DNA of 64,000 nt from Candidula unifasciata (GCA_905116865.2 CAJHNH020002088.1:1-64000); one strand, 5' to 3'. Shown: positions 1 to 21,059, counted from the stretch's first letter. Program-made: numbers and translations. The notes: a model not told the origin generated them from the letters alone.

Positions 1-59
1 AGGTTTGGGCGGGTTCCAGAAGTGGGTCATAATAAAAAATTTTCCAGAGTTTCGCTGTG

Positions 60-320
60 GGAACAAGAAAAAGAAAAAGAAGAAAAAGAAGAAGAAGAAG
101 AAAAAAAAGAAGAAAAAAGAAGAAGAAGAAAAAGAAAAGAAGAAGAAGAGAAAAAGGGGAAAAAGAGAAGAAGAAAAAGAAAGAAAAGAAGAAGGAAAAA
201 GAAGAAGAAGAAGAAGAAGAAGAAGAAGAAGAAGAAGAAGAAGAAGAAGAAGAAGAAGAAGAAGAAGAAGAAGAAGAAGAAGAAGAAGAAGAAGAAAAGA
301 AGAAGAAGAAAAAGAAAAAG
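60..320 (+). repeat. (GAA)n-type purine microsatellite
   Basis: About 260 bases of almost pure A/G, mostly GAA/AAG triplets, with a clean (AAG)n core near 200-295. The open frames here (Lys/Arg/Glu runs) follow from composition and are not genes. Uninterrupted purine strands of this type can form triplex DNA and often vary in length. Confidence 0.95.
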
Positions 321-360
321 ACGAATTTGTATATGTATTGTGTTGTTATGTGTACTTAGA

Positions 361-616
361 TTGCCGCCGCAGTGTAGCGGCTAGAGACTCGCCTGCCGAT
401 CGGAAGGTTGTGGATTCGAATCTGGATGGAGCCGGGATTTGTTGTTTAAGAAATGACCTTTGCTTCCAGGTCCGTCTAATCTTGAATGGATACCAGGTTA
501 AGTCCTGGTAACAAAAGCTGACCACATCACCCAAAAAGCGTTTGGTCTATCAAATATAGGTCTAACCCTATATGCCCAAGACGCCTGAAGGTGTGGAAAA
601 CGGTCCTTTACTTAAA
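361..616 (+). mobile_element. tRNA-derived SINE, family A (head type 1)
   Basis: A tRNA-like head (GTAGCGGCTAGAGACTCGCC, then a B-box-like GGATTCGAATC) is followed by a body shared with copies near 22.0, 43.5, 45.8, 49.5, 50.9, 51.8 and 56.2 kb. The body contains TACCAGG, a GATTGGTCTATAAAATATAGG-like stretch, and the ending GGTGTGGAAAACGGTCC. A Pol III promoter-like head plus dispersed copies on both strands identifies a SINE. The family name is mine. Confidence 0.8.
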
Positions 617-1124
617 AAAACAAAACTTACAAAAGTATTTAGCTTGTGGTTTTATTTATCATTTACAACAAGAATAATGTGGGACTGACTGAAGTCAAGA
701 GTAAAACATACAACGGAATGAAAGCAGAATTGGAAACTTTGCAACTATACAAGGAAAATAATTATAATGTACGCAAACATCTATTTTTTTATATGGTCTT
801 ATTCTTCTTAGTATACTGGAGAGCTCGCGCGCGGTTATGGCCAAGCCATGGCTGCATATACTTATGTGCATGAAGCTTTTTTGGTCAGCAAGTGCAGTTA
901 TTTGCCATCTTGCGCTGTTAGATTGTCATTTGCTATCTTCTCCTTCCGTTAATTCCATTGTATTATGCTACCTCTTGTGTCCTGTAGCAACAAACGAAAC
1001 AAACTTAAATTTGAAAAAAAAAAAAAAAAAGAAATCACACCAAATGAAAAGCTAAATTAGTCTACTTCACGTTATCACAGTCTACAATCTTTTATCGTCA
1101 TAAAACATAGCTACGCCTCTTTCG
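617..1124. other. no gene seen
   Basis: AT-rich sequence with a poly-A run near 1014-1030. The open frames have no recognisable motif and no convincing splice context. Confidence 0.6.
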
Positions 1125-1345
1125 CGTTGCCCGGCGCGCTAGCTAAGTTGGTTAAACCAGCTACGCTGCGACCAGGTGACAAACTCCTTGTGATCCGAAT
1201 TCAAGCTCGAGGGTATGGTAGAAAGGTCACATTTCCCAACAGATTTACAATATCTGTCATGGAATCAAGGCCAAACTTTTGCGATATCCATAGTAACAAG
1301 CAAAAGGGTTTACAACTCATGGTTCTTGGAGACCAGTTCTAGATG
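1125..1345 (+). mobile_element. tRNA-derived SINE, family D
   Basis: The head GCTAGCTAAGTTGGTTAAAC resembles a tRNA A-box region. A B-box-like segment and a body ending GGTTTACAACTCATGGTTCT follow. Related copies lie at 4861-5035 and 7516-7655 (+) and at 19622-19835 (-). Confidence 0.75.
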
Positions 1346-1649
1346 TGATCATCCAAAAGTCACCCCGAGGAACGCAAACTGTGCACTCTCCGTCGTATCG
1401 TCCAATCAACGGTTGCGTCTTAGCCGGGAATGCGACATCTTCTCTCCATCTGCCATCTGCCAGCTGTTCGTCGTTGCCACTGTTACCCTCAGCACGCTGT
1501 GAGACAGACAGCGCTGCTATTGCCAGACTTCGTCCTTCTTCAAGGCTACGTATCAGCTCGTTACCATGGGGAGATAATTGATAGTCATAGTTTTGCTGCA
1601 GCCTGAGAGCTTTGCAATGTACGGGAATGCTCTATCGAAAGACTCAACT
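1346..1649. other. no gene seen
   Basis: Moderately GC-rich intergenic sequence between two SINEs, with no supported coding exon. Confidence 0.5.
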
Positions 1650-1830
1650 CCTCCGAAGTCGGAGTACATCTGCCGGAGAGGCGGGGAACGAGTACTGCAA
1701 ACAAATAAGCCAGTAAAACGGATGTACACGCAAAACTCAGGTCAAGGTAAAAGCCAAAAGTCCATTTTGGACGAACAACCGCGACTTACCGCCGGAATTC
1801 ACAGCCGGTGAACAAGAACAAGAAGAAGAA
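1650..1830 (+). mobile_element. dispersed SINE-like repeat, family C
   Basis: Shares a body with copies at 7030, 16755, 23475, 28910, 45050 and 48203 (+) and at 11565, 25548, 33765, 41510 and 50385 (-). Diagnostic pieces are GTCGGAGTACATCTGCC, AATAAGCCAG and GTACACGCAAAACTCAGG, with the end TTCACAGCCGGTGAA followed by (AAG)n. Confidence 0.75.
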
Positions 1831-2127
1831 GAAAGACTCAACGACAAACACGATGATGTACTGATAATAAGGATAACGATCAGGAGGACAATGATAAACA
1901 TGACTATGTAGAGGAACTTGTGAAGTGTGCGTCGTTTTCCTTTCAGTATTTGCTATTGCTGTCGAGAAACTGTAATTTTTGTCGCATAAATTTATTTATT
2001 TTTTTACAGTGAAATTTACAACTCAGAAAATGACAAATTGTGGCTCACTGACTGGTTACGTTTTTGCCTGTTGTTGTTGTTTGGTAAAGGATGCACGTTA
2101 CCTCTTGTCATCCCTTTTTTGAGATGC

Positions 2128-2320
2128 ATTTGTTTGTTATTTAAAGCCCTACTCTGGTTTTTGCCAGGGGCCGCAAAATAGCCGGGCCATAAATATGATA
2201 TAATGGCTGATGGCGGTTTCTGGGACCTCTCCACGGGTGATCCTCATCCACATGGTGGCACTTTGTGTCATCGGGTGTTTATTGCTTGTGTGATGTCCTG
2301 GCGGGGTAAAAGAATATAGA
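2128..2320 (+). mobile_element. SINE-like repeat, family B
   Basis: Begins TTGTTATTTAAAGCCCTAC and carries TTTTTGCCAGGGGCCGCAA, GGACCTCTCCACGGGTGATC and GTGGCACTTTGTGTCATCGG. It ends in a short tetranucleotide tail (ATAGATAGATGG). Copies occur at 7766, 40788 and four times in 32.5-33.7 kb, all on the + strand. Confidence 0.8.
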
Positions 2321-3184
2321 TAGATGGATTGTTAAAGGTGACAGATGCTACATTTCCACTCAAAGTACATGATCTTTAGGTTATTCTGTCACTGAATTTG
2401 GAGAACTGATTTTGTTCGTTAGTTCCAAGAAAAGATTCATTGTCGAATTCCAACTGATTCGTGAAAGTTGGAGTACCTTTTCTTGTGGATTGAGTTCTCT
2501 TCTGTTATTTCACCAGATCTAGGAGCCCTCGAGATTTAGTAGGGGAATCCCCAGAATATCCTATAGTATAAGGGGTTGGGTTAGGACTTAGTAGTAGTCG
2601 CTGTTCATTTAACACTAGCTCTAGCCTTAACCCCCCCCCCCCCCCCCCCCCCCCATTATATGGGACGTTACCGGGATTTCCCTACCATATCTCCAGAGCC
2701 CCGAGGTGTGGTGAAATAACAAAAAAGGTTTGTATTCGTGCGCTTGTCTTAGTACTGCTGGTATTTCTGAATGAGAAAAAAATGTGTTTCTAATTGCCCC
2801 CCCCCCCCACCCACCCCACCCACTCACCCTGCGCAGGTGAAAAGAAACAGCTGTCATATGAAATTTTCTCTATGTTAATTTCATTAAAATTGACTTTAGG
2901 ATTCACCGATTGATCACCAGGAGCACTTAGGAAGATATCTTGAGGATTTACCTTGTCTTTGCTGGAGTGGGATTGAATGCAGTTGTCTGTGTCTCTATGG
3001 CCTTTGCCGCAGGATTTCTCTTTGAGGCTGCGCTTCATTTGAGATCTGGTAGGGCTGTTGCTGCTTATTCAACGAGAAGGATTACTGACTGGCACATCAG
3101 GTGAACCATCTCAAAACCTGGCCTAGTTGAAGGAGGAGAAGCTGAATTATATATATAAACTAACAAACACATTTAAGGTTTTCA
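2321..3184. other. no gene; two poly-C tracts
   Basis: Holds long C runs at about 2631-2654 and 2799-2820. The glycine-rich reverse open frames across them are artefacts. Nothing else is recognised. Confidence 0.6.
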
Positions 3185-3560
3185 GATCGATAGGTTGGTC
3201 GCGGATGGACAAGAGCTAGTCGAACTTGTAAACCTGCTTGATGAAACATCGACCAAGTATGGCATGGAAATCAACGCGGAAAAGACTATGGTAATGACTA
3301 ATAAACCAGCTCGCATAACTTCACCAGTCTACGTTAAAGGTCACAAATTAGAACAAGTTAATCATTTGAAATATTTAAGATCCATTTTAAGTGACTTAGG
3401 GTTAAGACCAAAAAATCATGTCTAGGATTACACAACCAACACAAGTCCTTGCCAAAGAGCAAATATTATGGGAATTCAAAAACATTTCACGTAGAACTAA
3501 GCTCCGAGCATTCAGCGAACAAGCTTTTAGTACGTGTAGATGCGAGGCATAGGTGTTTAG
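3185..3560 (+). pseudogene. LINE reverse-transcriptase fragment
   Basis: The frame from 3195 reads VADGQELVELVNLLDET, then GMEINAEKT and NHLKYLRSI. This is the part of a non-LTR retrotransposon reverse transcriptase just after the catalytic Asp-Asp region. The frame is broken by stops at about 3425 and beyond, so it is a dead 5'-truncated fragment. Confidence 0.8.
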
Positions 3561-3654
3561 TTTAGTTTAGTTTTAGTTTAATTTAGTTTAGTTTAGACGA
3601 CTGATCCACATCATGGCGCAAGGGTAGTAACCCATAAGTGCTACGTTCTACTTC

Positions 3655-3985
3655 TGACAAGCCTGTGTCCGAAGGTTTTCAGCACAGTGCACAAGCTCCG
3701 TAGCACCGGCAAGGATACTGAAATAATTTGGGTAGATTTTTAACTCAAAATGTTGCACAGGCAGCGTCGATAGGCTACTCTTTCTCGATTGCCAAGTGCC
3801 AAGGGATTTAGTACGTGTGCAACAATACACACGGGCGTCGAATCTTACTACCCAGAGACCAGGGGAAATTACTAGAAGTCTACGTGAAAAATCCCAGCCT
3901 TTACCGGAGCTTGAACCCATGACCTTTAGCACGCCATGCCTCGAGAACACGCAATCCGTCTAGGCATTCATGTAATGGTTGTAAT
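3655..3985 (-). mobile_element. possible tRNA-derived SINE, single copy
   Basis: Read on the minus strand, the segment around 3905-3975 resembles a tRNA-like head, with a B-box-like GGTCATGGGTTCAAGCTCC and an upstream A-box-like part. I see no second copy of its body in this window, so the call is tentative. Confidence 0.4.
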
Positions 3986-4492
3986 TGCCACTTACACTTT
4001 CAACTGCCAAAGGAAAACTATTTTACTATTTATTTTTACTATATGCTATATATTACAAATACGCTACTCGATTTACTTCTCAAACATAGCGAAAAAGAGG
4101 CTTATTGCATTCTTGCGCCATTAATGCAGAAACTGTGACGTGCGAAAACTACTAGTTACTAATACTACGATTCTAGCTGCGCACTCATGCTCTCGTCGGT
4201 AAAGCGATGAGGGGGGGGGGGAATATCACCTGATACCCTCTATAGCTTAATCGTTATCTGCTAACGCGTACACGTGCGAATTGATTAAGCATAGCCATTG
4301 GTTCTGGTTCTTACTTTTCAAACCCAGCACACTTAGTACTGTGACAGAGTTTCTTAATTCTCCTATTCTTGGTCTAGCTAGGGCTCAGAGTCCATATCCA
4401 CTTTTGGTATCTGCTTTGTAAAGCGTGCCATCGTAAAGCATTATATCTAACAAACCATTTATATCTGTCTCACTGTGCGACTGTTTTCTGCT

Positions 4493-4496
<4 letters not shown>
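3986..4496. other. no gene; short poly-G
   Basis: Intergenic sequence with a G run at 4211-4221. No supported exon. Confidence 0.5.
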
Positions 4497-4584
<88 letters not shown>

Positions 4585-4591
4585 AATATAT

Positions 4592-4641
<50 letters not shown>

Positions 4642-4690
4642 ATATATATATATATTTACTTATATATATATATATACGTATATGTGTGAG
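4497..4690 (+). repeat. (CT)n-(TA)n-(CA)n compound microsatellite
   Basis: A CT run (about 4497-4543) passes into TA repeats, a short CA block and further TA repeats to about 4680. Confidence 0.95.
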
Positions 4691-4789
4691 TGGTATATAA
4701 TGATTGATTGGTGTGTGTGAATATATATTTCATGTTACCCTGTTCCTGTTATGTCTGCCTGTCTGTCTACCTGTGTGTGTCCCCTGTTG

Positions 4790-4806
4790 CCTCTCCCTCT
4801 CACACA

Positions 4807-4858
<52 letters not shown>
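4790..4858 (+). repeat. (CT)n microsatellite
   Basis: Nearly pure CT dinucleotides immediately before a family D SINE. Confidence 0.95.
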
Positions 4859-4859
<1 letters not shown>

Positions 4860-4860
4860 G

Positions 4861-5035
4861 TTAAACATGACTGCGCAACTCCTTGTGGTCTGGGTTCACA
4901 CCAGGAGGTAGGCAGAAAAGCTACATCGTCTCCCAGATTCACGGTATCTATCGTGGAATCAAGTTCGAAGGGTTGCGATATCCATAGTACCGAGCCAAAG
5001 GGTTAACAACTCATGGTTTCTGGATCAATTTTTAA
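4861..5035 (+). mobile_element. SINE family D, 5'-truncated
   Basis: Matches the 1125 copy from ACTCCTTGTGGTCTGGGTTC through GGTTAACAACTCATGGTTTC. The tRNA head is mostly missing, replaced by the CT run. Confidence 0.75.
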
Positions 5036-5148
5036 AAACAGTTTGGCAGTATCCAACCCTAGGACCAATCTCCTAGCTAGTCGCCTCTTGTGACATGCTT
5101 GGTAGAGTGCAGTGTCGGCGCCACCGCTCCCTGCTGGGCGCTGGAGCG

Positions 5149-5210
5149 GTCCGGGGGGGGGGGGGGAGCTTACTAGGTCCCCCAAAAAGTTGGGGGGGGG
5201 GGAGGGGGAA
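5149..5210 (+). repeat. poly-G tracts
   Basis: Two G runs (about 5153-5166 and 5191-5207) separated by about 25 bases. They could form G-quadruplex DNA. Confidence 0.9.
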
Positions 5211-5214
5211 CTGT

Positions 5215-5402
5215 GGATCGGCCATCAGCTATGAACTATCATGCTAGTTCCATCGGCTCGGCTATGAACTATCATGCTGGTTCCTTCGGCTATGAACTAT
5301 CATGCTAGCTCCATCGGCTATCAACTATCATGCTGGTTCCATCGGCTATGAACTATCATGCTAGTTCCATCGACTATGAAATATCATGCTACTTTCATCG
5401 GC
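5215..5402 (+). repeat. minisatellite, about 28-30 bp unit
   Basis: About six diverged units built on GGCTATGAACTATCATGCT followed by AGTTCCATC. Confidence 0.9.
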
Positions 5403-7029
5403 ATGTGACACTAAATTCCTGCTAGTGGGTGCATCCTTCTCAAAATTCGTGACACTGATGGTTGTGTACGGCGGCGTATCATTACCCCCTCTGCTTATCA
5501 GGAGGCACGGCACACGATGATGATTATGATATTTCCAGGAGGAGGAACGTTGTTTTCTTGCAACCGGCGGCGGGGTAAAATAGTTTGGGAAACACTGGTT
5601 TTAATTCTTTTTTCCTCCTATACGCAGTAATAAATCTTTGTTAGTTTATTTCGTGTATATGCACTTTATTTATTTTCGTGAAATTGTAATTACCCCATTC
5701 TCCTTCAAGTTATGTCAGAAGCTGATACATAAAACGCGCTGTATCAACGAAGTACATAAAAGACACATTGAACTGAATCATTGATTGACATTTGAAACCG
5801 ACATGAAACATGTAAGGAAAGGTCCAGGGGAGCTGGAGTGTAGGAGTTAAGGCACCTTGAACCCCCCCCCCCCTTTAACCCCCTTTTTTTTTGGGGGGGG
5901 GGGAGCATTATTATTAGAGAGCTTAGCGCCATCACCCAACGTCACAATTTGCAGGGGGTGGGGGGAAGGGGGTGAGCTAAGTCCCCCACACCAACCACTT
6001 CCTTCCTACACTCACACTCATCACGACAATGTTTGTTGGAGCTCTCGTAGGTTTGGAGTAGAGATGTTTAGGATCGCCAAGGGAGAAGCGGTGCCCTAAA
6101 ACCTGTAACGGTGCACTTCAATTCCCAGGATCAACAAGGTGTCCACGACATGGCGGGGATAGCCATGAAATCTAGTCACTTCAGCAAGTCTCTTGTAAAT
6201 CTCTCTATTTTAACCGTGGGCGCGCTAACACCCAGGGGACTGAACTGTCAACACAGTTTCATCTAAAAGTCTCGATTTACGACCCTTGGCATTCTTCGGC
6301 TTTTTATTCTAGGGCCCAACGTTTCTCTTCATTCCGCTGGCAAGACATCTACGTGGTTGCCTCGAGATATGTGAGTCAAGTGATTTTATGTTATTATGTG
6401 GTTTTGTGTGATTTATATATTCGCTGATGAAGGCCCTTGAGCCGCAACGTTCGCGTTTCGTTATGTTTGTTATATTGTGAAGCTCGCTGATCTACTTTTT
6501 GTTCGATTTTTTATCTTTCTGAAGGAAATGTGGAGACAGGACTCTATCGCGAGATACCAAACACTGGAGATGTTAAAATTAACTTTGATAGACGTTGTCA
6601 CCCATGAATTGGGGGTGGGCTGATGAGAGCCAGTGCATTACTGAGCACTGCATCTCTGGAGGTCACCAACTCTGAGATCCCCTGCCAGCTCGATTTATGT
6701 TCATACGAGCCGATATTAATAGCGCACGACGGGGACGTGCGGAAGGGTTCCTGTATGAGGAAAGAGCCTTAAAACCAGCACAGAGCCAGTTGGCTTCAGT
6801 GGTGAGGTATGGAGTAACTCCTTCTTTACATACATCACAACGGCCTTAACTTTCCCTCATGCCTGTGACCGAAATCACAGCACCACTGACTGACACTCGA
6901 TACATAGGGGAAAGACTAGAAAGACATATAATCAAAGAAATATAACCAAACCGCTTGTTCTCCGTGGGGTTTCCGAGACCTCATTGTGGGAGAAGGGAGG
7001 GGGATTAAAAATAGATCCACTGGCCCCTA
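5403..7029. other. no gene seen
   Basis: A C run followed by a T/G run (about 5863-5903) can fold back on itself. The remainder shows no coding exon, repeat or RNA gene that I can support. Confidence 0.5.
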
Positions 7030-7225
7030 AAAAGTATGTTGTAAAAGTCGAATAATTAGGGGTGTTTTCTTCGAAATCAAAGTGCATCTTCTTGAGAGGC
7101 GAGGAGCCAACAGTCTGCACATAAATCGGCCAAATCTATAAAATGAATGTGCATGCACAACTCAAGTTCTGTAACACGATTAAAGTCCCGAAGTAAACAA
7201 ACAACCAACACTTTCCACAGGATGA
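7030..7225 (+). mobile_element. SINE-like repeat, family C
   Basis: Contains AATTAGGGGTGTTTTCTTCG, CCAACAGTCTGCACATAAAT and a diverged ACAACTCAAGTTCTG region, in the order seen in other family C copies. Confidence 0.65.
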
Positions 7226-7515
7226 CCAGAAGCATCAGCGTGTTGAGTACGCAAAAGACATCATCAAAACGTGTCACAGAAAAAAAACATGTCTTACATT
7301 TGATTTTTGCAGAGGATAAAACATGGATTTTCCGCTATGATCCCACAACTAAAAGCGAAAGTAATTAGTTGAAGTTATCATTGTCACTAGAAGGCCCAAA
7401 AAGATCCGTCTTCAAAAGTCGAAAGTTATGAAAATGTTGGTGTGCTTCTACGACAGCAAAGGGGTTATTCACAAATAATTTCTTCCAGAGGGACAGACTG
7501 TCGCCACCACAGTCT

Positions 7516-7655
7516 CCGCTAGCTCAGTTGGTTAAAACCATCGGGTGACGAACTCCTTGTGGTCCAGGTTCACGCCCGGAGGTAAGCAGAAAAGCCTCCT
7601 ATATCTCAGATTTACGGTACCTATCATGGAATCAAGGACGAAGGGTGCGAAATTT
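7516..7655 (+). mobile_element. tRNA-derived SINE, family D
   Basis: The head GCTAGCTCAGTTGGTTAAAA is a clear tRNA A-box-like region. The body matches the 1125 copy as far as TATCATGGAATCAAGG and is then truncated. Confidence 0.8.
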
Positions 7656-7765
7656 TATGAAAGTAGTCTCATTACTTTATTGTCTGACCTTAGGTATATT
7701 GTACGTCCATCACAAGTGACGAGGACAACTTTTTCTGTATCTTATCATCCCCCGTTTGATGCAAT

Positions 7766-7940
7766 TTTTAGTTAATTTGAAGCTCTACCATGGCTTTTGC
7801 TGGGGGCCCTAAATTTAGCCGGCCATGAAATATGGCCTAACGGCTGAACGGGGTTTTCGGGACCTCTCCATGTATGATCTTCATACGCATGGTGGCACTT
7901 TGTGTCAACGGTTGTTTGTCGCTTGTATTTCTTCTTCTTC
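7766..7940 (+). mobile_element. SINE-like repeat, family B
   Basis: A diverged family B copy from TTAATTTGAAGCTCTACC to GTTGTTTGTCGCTTGTA, followed by a short (TTC)n run. Confidence 0.75.
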
Positions 7941-8939
7941 TTCTTCTGCGTTTGACATCAGTCATGCTAAACATTGAGTCCCGTCTGGGTCACAAATAGG
8001 ATTGTGCGTTTAAGGTCGCCACCGGTCTCCCATAGCTTTTCTTGCAATATGGCTCCCTTGGGGCAGATCCACAGTCTTTGCTGGGAGAGGTTAGGGCAGT
8101 ACTGTAGTTTGTGCCCATGGGTCTGTCTTTCTGCTCCACAATCACAGGCAGCAGATTCTTTTGTATTCGCTTGTATGATGTCCTAGTGGGGTACAACTTA
8201 CATACATACATACTGCAGTTGATTATCGTGGATCAGGAAGTGACTTATACGCCTAAAACAGACACTAAAGGATTTAGGGTAATGAGGACAAGAACTGTAT
8301 TATCTATATATAAACCAGTAATAACAACATACTTATTTCTTTCTACATAGCTTTAAACAAAGATACTGACATAGTTGAAAGCGCTGCCATGGAGAAACAA
8401 TATATTGGTAGTTATCAGTTAGTTAGACTGGTTTCGTCCATTGCATTTTCCGGACCTGTCCATACGTTGCTCAGATTTCCCCTCAGTATGAATCCAACAA
8501 ATTAATAAAATGGACATAATTAGTAACAGTTCTATGTTGATTAAACAACATACTTCTGACGTGTTCGGTGTGCGTCTCGTTTTTTTGGCTGTGTCCGATC
8601 TTAATGCCAAGTCTGGCCATTTCTGGGCGAGTGATGTTAAATTCACTGCAAGAGACCAACAGTCCTCTATCACAGTTCCCAGTGCTCTCTGCCATCATAT
8701 GATAATATCATGCATGATCCATAGAAAACCGGCGGTAGTGATAGCGGATCCAGCCAACACTGTCAGCTCTTTTCAAGTTCATCGACGCCTGCCGTGTCCC
8801 GGAACAAAAATAAAGGTTCTCCACCATAAGTGGACTTCTAGAACGATTCACAGCCTGTCTTCGCACTGCCCAACCTTTAAAATACCCTGGGATCATATCC
8901 TTTATACAATCCACTGAGTAAATATATAAACGGAGTATT
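7941..8939. other. no gene seen; unassigned open frames
   Basis: A 135-codon open frame at 8510-8917 (+) and overlapping minus-strand frames show no motif I recognise and no clear splice or start context. A short piece near 8168-8200 resembles the end of a family B SINE. Confidence 0.4.
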
Positions 8940-9690
8940 TTTTGTTGGAAGCAAAAATCCAACAAAGCTTGCGTCACTGCCAATCACCAGCCATCGTCAA
9001 GCTGCTGGTTGTCAATGGAGAAAGGCACGCTTGCTTCTTTGAGACTGTTTCTGAAGGAAATTATAAAATGTTAATGAGGACCGGCCATGGGAAGTGGTGT
9101 AAAATGTCAATATCTTGGAGTCACTGGTTACCAAAGGGTGAAAAATGAAAGAAAGAATTAAACGGCGACCATCAATGTTGCTCTTCAAAGACTAAAGATG
9201 CTGTTTATTAAATTATGGATTGTACGATAGAATTAAAAAACCAGATTTTTAAGAATCGCATCTTGCCCATTTGCGACATACGCCTGTGATTACAAGACAA
9301 CTTACTGGAACAAGCGGAACAGCGCATAAAATGCATTTGAATATAAATGTTACATGAAAGGTTCTAAGAATATCTAAATGGTAGAATGAAAGAAAAACTA
9401 AATGCATCCATACTTCAAGAAGCTGAATACAACAAGAGGGTTGGCTAGAAACAACAAGACAAGAAGGGGAAGTATTTTGGTCACGTTGAAAGATCATGGA
9501 AGTCTAAGGAGAGAACAATAACTTGGAGACTTATCTGCTGGAAGAGAGGAAGAGGAAGGCCAAGCTCCGCCTGGGTGCAGGATGTGGCACCTGATCTCCA
9601 GATGGGTGTTATCAGAACGCAGGACATCTTGCTCATGATAGGAAGGTTTTCCGACACAATCTGTTATGGCAGCACAAGGTCCACAGAGGG
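8940..9690 (+). pseudogene. degenerate LINE C-terminal debris
   Basis: Broken frames resemble the region after the reverse transcriptase of non-LTR elements: a KERIKRR-like stretch near 9150 and AGHLAHDRKVFRHNL near 9620-9665. Many stops are present. The LINE clade cannot be set from this. Confidence 0.45.
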
Positions 9691-10078
9691 AAATGCAAAA
9701 GAATGAATGAATAACAACAACAATAACGTTTACGTCCCGATAGACAAGATTCATTTCCGGGGCGTGTCACTTCTGCCAGCTGAACTTTGGCAACACTTGG
9801 AGACGACATCAGACCAGACACCACAAGTTGGAGCTCGTCGCATCTCTGCGGTGTTTTTTAAAGATAAACTCTGTTAGTTGAGATAGATTAAAGCAATATT
9901 TTTGGAGCAATACTGAGTTCAAGTTACCCACCTCCCCCTTAATCAGTCTTTAATTTGTCAGATAAATTATTGTATAGCTGTTGTTCTTTCCAGTTGATGA
10001 TGAAATTAAATGTAAATTAACAGATCACTGAACAAAGGTTTGCGTTTGAGATGTTAAAGTGTTATTAATATTAATTAA
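9691..10078. other. no gene seen
   Basis: AT-rich sequence without a supported feature. Confidence 0.5.
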
Positions 10079-10225
10079 CCTTAATAACAATACATCGTAG
10101 GACAGAATAATAGTATTATTCCAGATGATTTTAAATGTTACTAAAATTACCTTAATTACCTTAATAACAATACATCGTAGGACAGAATAATAGTATTATT
10201 CCAGATGATTTTAAATGTTACTAAA
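10079..10225 (+). repeat. 80-bp tandem duplication
   Basis: TTAATAACAATACATCGTAG and the following 45 bases occur at 10081 and again at 10161, essentially identical. This points to a recent duplication. Confidence 0.9.
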
Positions 10226-10440
10226 AGTGGATTACACACACGATCACGTGCCGTCTCTGTAATGAAAGCTGGCTGCAATGGATCTCCAACGATTTCTGTC
10301 TCTTGTCTTGACAGTACGTTCTTAGACTGTCCTCCCACTTGTATCGTCCGCTTCCTGCTCTCTTGCCTTCGACTTTTCGGCAATCCTTCAAGCAGCGACC
10401 TAGGGGATGCAATGTATTGTGTGTTTGCAATACTTGAACT
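10226..10440 (-). pseudogene. LINE C-terminal fragment
   Basis: The minus strand reads GRYKWEDSLRTYCQD and then LEIHCSQLS. This resembles the 'R-W-x-D-x-x' tail that follows the reverse transcriptase of many non-LTR elements. No intact frame. Confidence 0.6.
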
Positions 10441-10599
10441 GGGACCCCATGGGACACAAACATCTGTTTATATTCTGATAATAATATTCTGTAATACTAA
10501 ATTTTGTGTTGGGTTAGGGTTACCATAACCTCAAACACAAACAATTTTAAATATTAAAGAACGTTATTAATTAATATTATGTGAAAATAAACAAACAAT

Positions 10600-11160
10600 A
10601 AAGAAATCCAACAAAGATGCAATAATGCCAATCAAGTTTTAGGCCAAATGGCATCAATTTTAAATAAATGCAAGCATGTGAAAATGAACACTAAAAGAAC
10701 ACTGTTCAACAGCATAATGTTAACAATGCTATGCCATCAATGTCAAACAGGGACGCTGTCTTCAAAAGACAGAAGGAAAATAGTCATGTCAGAAAAGACA
10801 TGGTTACGTACTATGCTAGGCGTAAGGAAGAAAGATCAGCTTAGGAATGATGATATCAGAGAGAGAGGGTGCACAGAATAAAAACTGTAATTTTATAGGT
10901 AGACAACAAATCAAATGGTTTGGCCATGTTACAAGATTGGCATCAGACAGGGCACCACAGAGAGCAGTGTTATACAGATACAACGGCAACAGATCCAGAG
11001 GTCGACCTTGTAGGAAGTGGAGCGCAGAAATATCAGAGATACTGAAAAGTACTTTATGCACACAAAAAAAAAAAAGGCCCGTTCCAAAGATCTGTTCCTG
11101 CCCTGATTCTGCAAGGCATTCCTGGTATAGGGAAAAGAAGAATAAAAAACAAATAGTTGA
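10600..11160 (+). pseudogene. LINE reverse-transcriptase C-terminus
   Basis: Frames read LFNSIMLTMLCHQCQTG, then WLRTMLGVRKKDQLRN, then QIKWFGHVTRLASD and GNRSRGRPCRKW. This is the standard order after the RT core of RTE/CR1-like elements. Frameshifts near 10850 show it is dead. A related copy lies at 47080-47390 (-) and another at 59150-59455 (+). Confidence 0.8.
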
Positions 11161-11269
11161 TTACATCCATTACTTGCCGCTGTAATACACTTTAAATAAA
11201 TAGTTTTCGGTACCTTAGAATGAATAACAGCTATAGTGCAAACCTGATAAGGAGACTTCACAGAGGAAT

Positions 11270-11350
11270 ATAAGACATAGTTCTTCTTATCAGAAATTCC
11301 TGTTATCCAGATAAGAGTTTAAGCAAGAAAAATTCCAGTGTATTGTCATT
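11270..11350 (+). repeat. dispersed repeat, family K
   Basis: TTCTTCTTATCAGAAATTCC and the following AAGATAAGA-like stretch recur at about 44600-44700. Confidence 0.55.
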
Positions 11351-11389
11351 GATTGAAGGTTTAGTATTATAAACTTTTGAAAGTGTAAA

Positions 11390-11555
11390 CCAGGGCATCT
11401 TGCTGATGCTCAACACTCAGAGAATAGGCGAGTTGAACATACAATCAGACTGTTACTGGTAATACTGGAACTGTGTGTTTGCTGCTGAAGATGTGGACAG
11501 TGTGCTTATGTGAATGTCCAGAGTGCTGTGATGTTGGTTCTTTACTCATAACAGT
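11390..11555 (+). repeat. dispersed repeat, family J
   Basis: Similar to 28030-28240. Shared parts include GCTGCTGAAGATG, GGAATGTCC-like and GTGCTGTGATGT. Confidence 0.6.
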
Positions 11556-11564
11556 TTTTCCAGC

Positions 11565-11745
11565 TGTAAACTTCAGAGGAAAGTTCTGGTTGTTCATTCC
11601 ACTTCTGGACTTTGTTCTTGTTCCAGTTCTTGTGTAAACATCTGTTTTAGAGAACTGGCTTATTTGTATGCAGACTGTTGGTTGCTTTCCTCTCAGGCAG
11701 CTGCAGTCTGAAAAAAAAAGTAAACACCCCTAATTAGTTGCCTTA
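11565..11745 (-). mobile_element. SINE-like repeat, family C
   Basis: Reverse complement of the family C body: GAAAGTTCTGGTTGTTCATT, GGACTTTGTTCTTGTTCCAG, TATTTGTATGCAGACTGTTG and CCCCTAATTAGTTGCC are all present in order. Confidence 0.8.
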
Positions 11746-12025
11746 TACTACATGCTTTTTAGGGTGGCAAGGGGTTTGCTCCCCCCCCCCCTCCCCCAAT
11801 TAGAACCCTGGAAGCCACCCAGTGAATAGTATATTTAAACCAAAATCCCATGATTATGATACCTTTGTCCAAACGCCTGAGCCACCTACTTCTTAGAGTG
11901 TCGACACATTTATATCCATCTTTATTTTTCAGATTAAAGCCGAGCTCAAGCATCTGACCACAGCCGCAGCATGATACTTGAAGTGACTTGTCTTGTGCAC
12001 AACTGATGAAATTAAACTATCAAAG

Positions 12026-21059
<9,034 letters not shown>

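Noticed and set aside
5..511. 168-codon Lys/Glu/Arg-rich open frame and its overlapping frames
   Set aside because: Produced by the (GAA)n purine microsatellite running into a SINE. No other gene signal.
8510..8917. 135-codon open frame without low complexity
   Set aside because: No motif, homology or splice context that I can recognise. Overlapping minus-strand frames are equally open.
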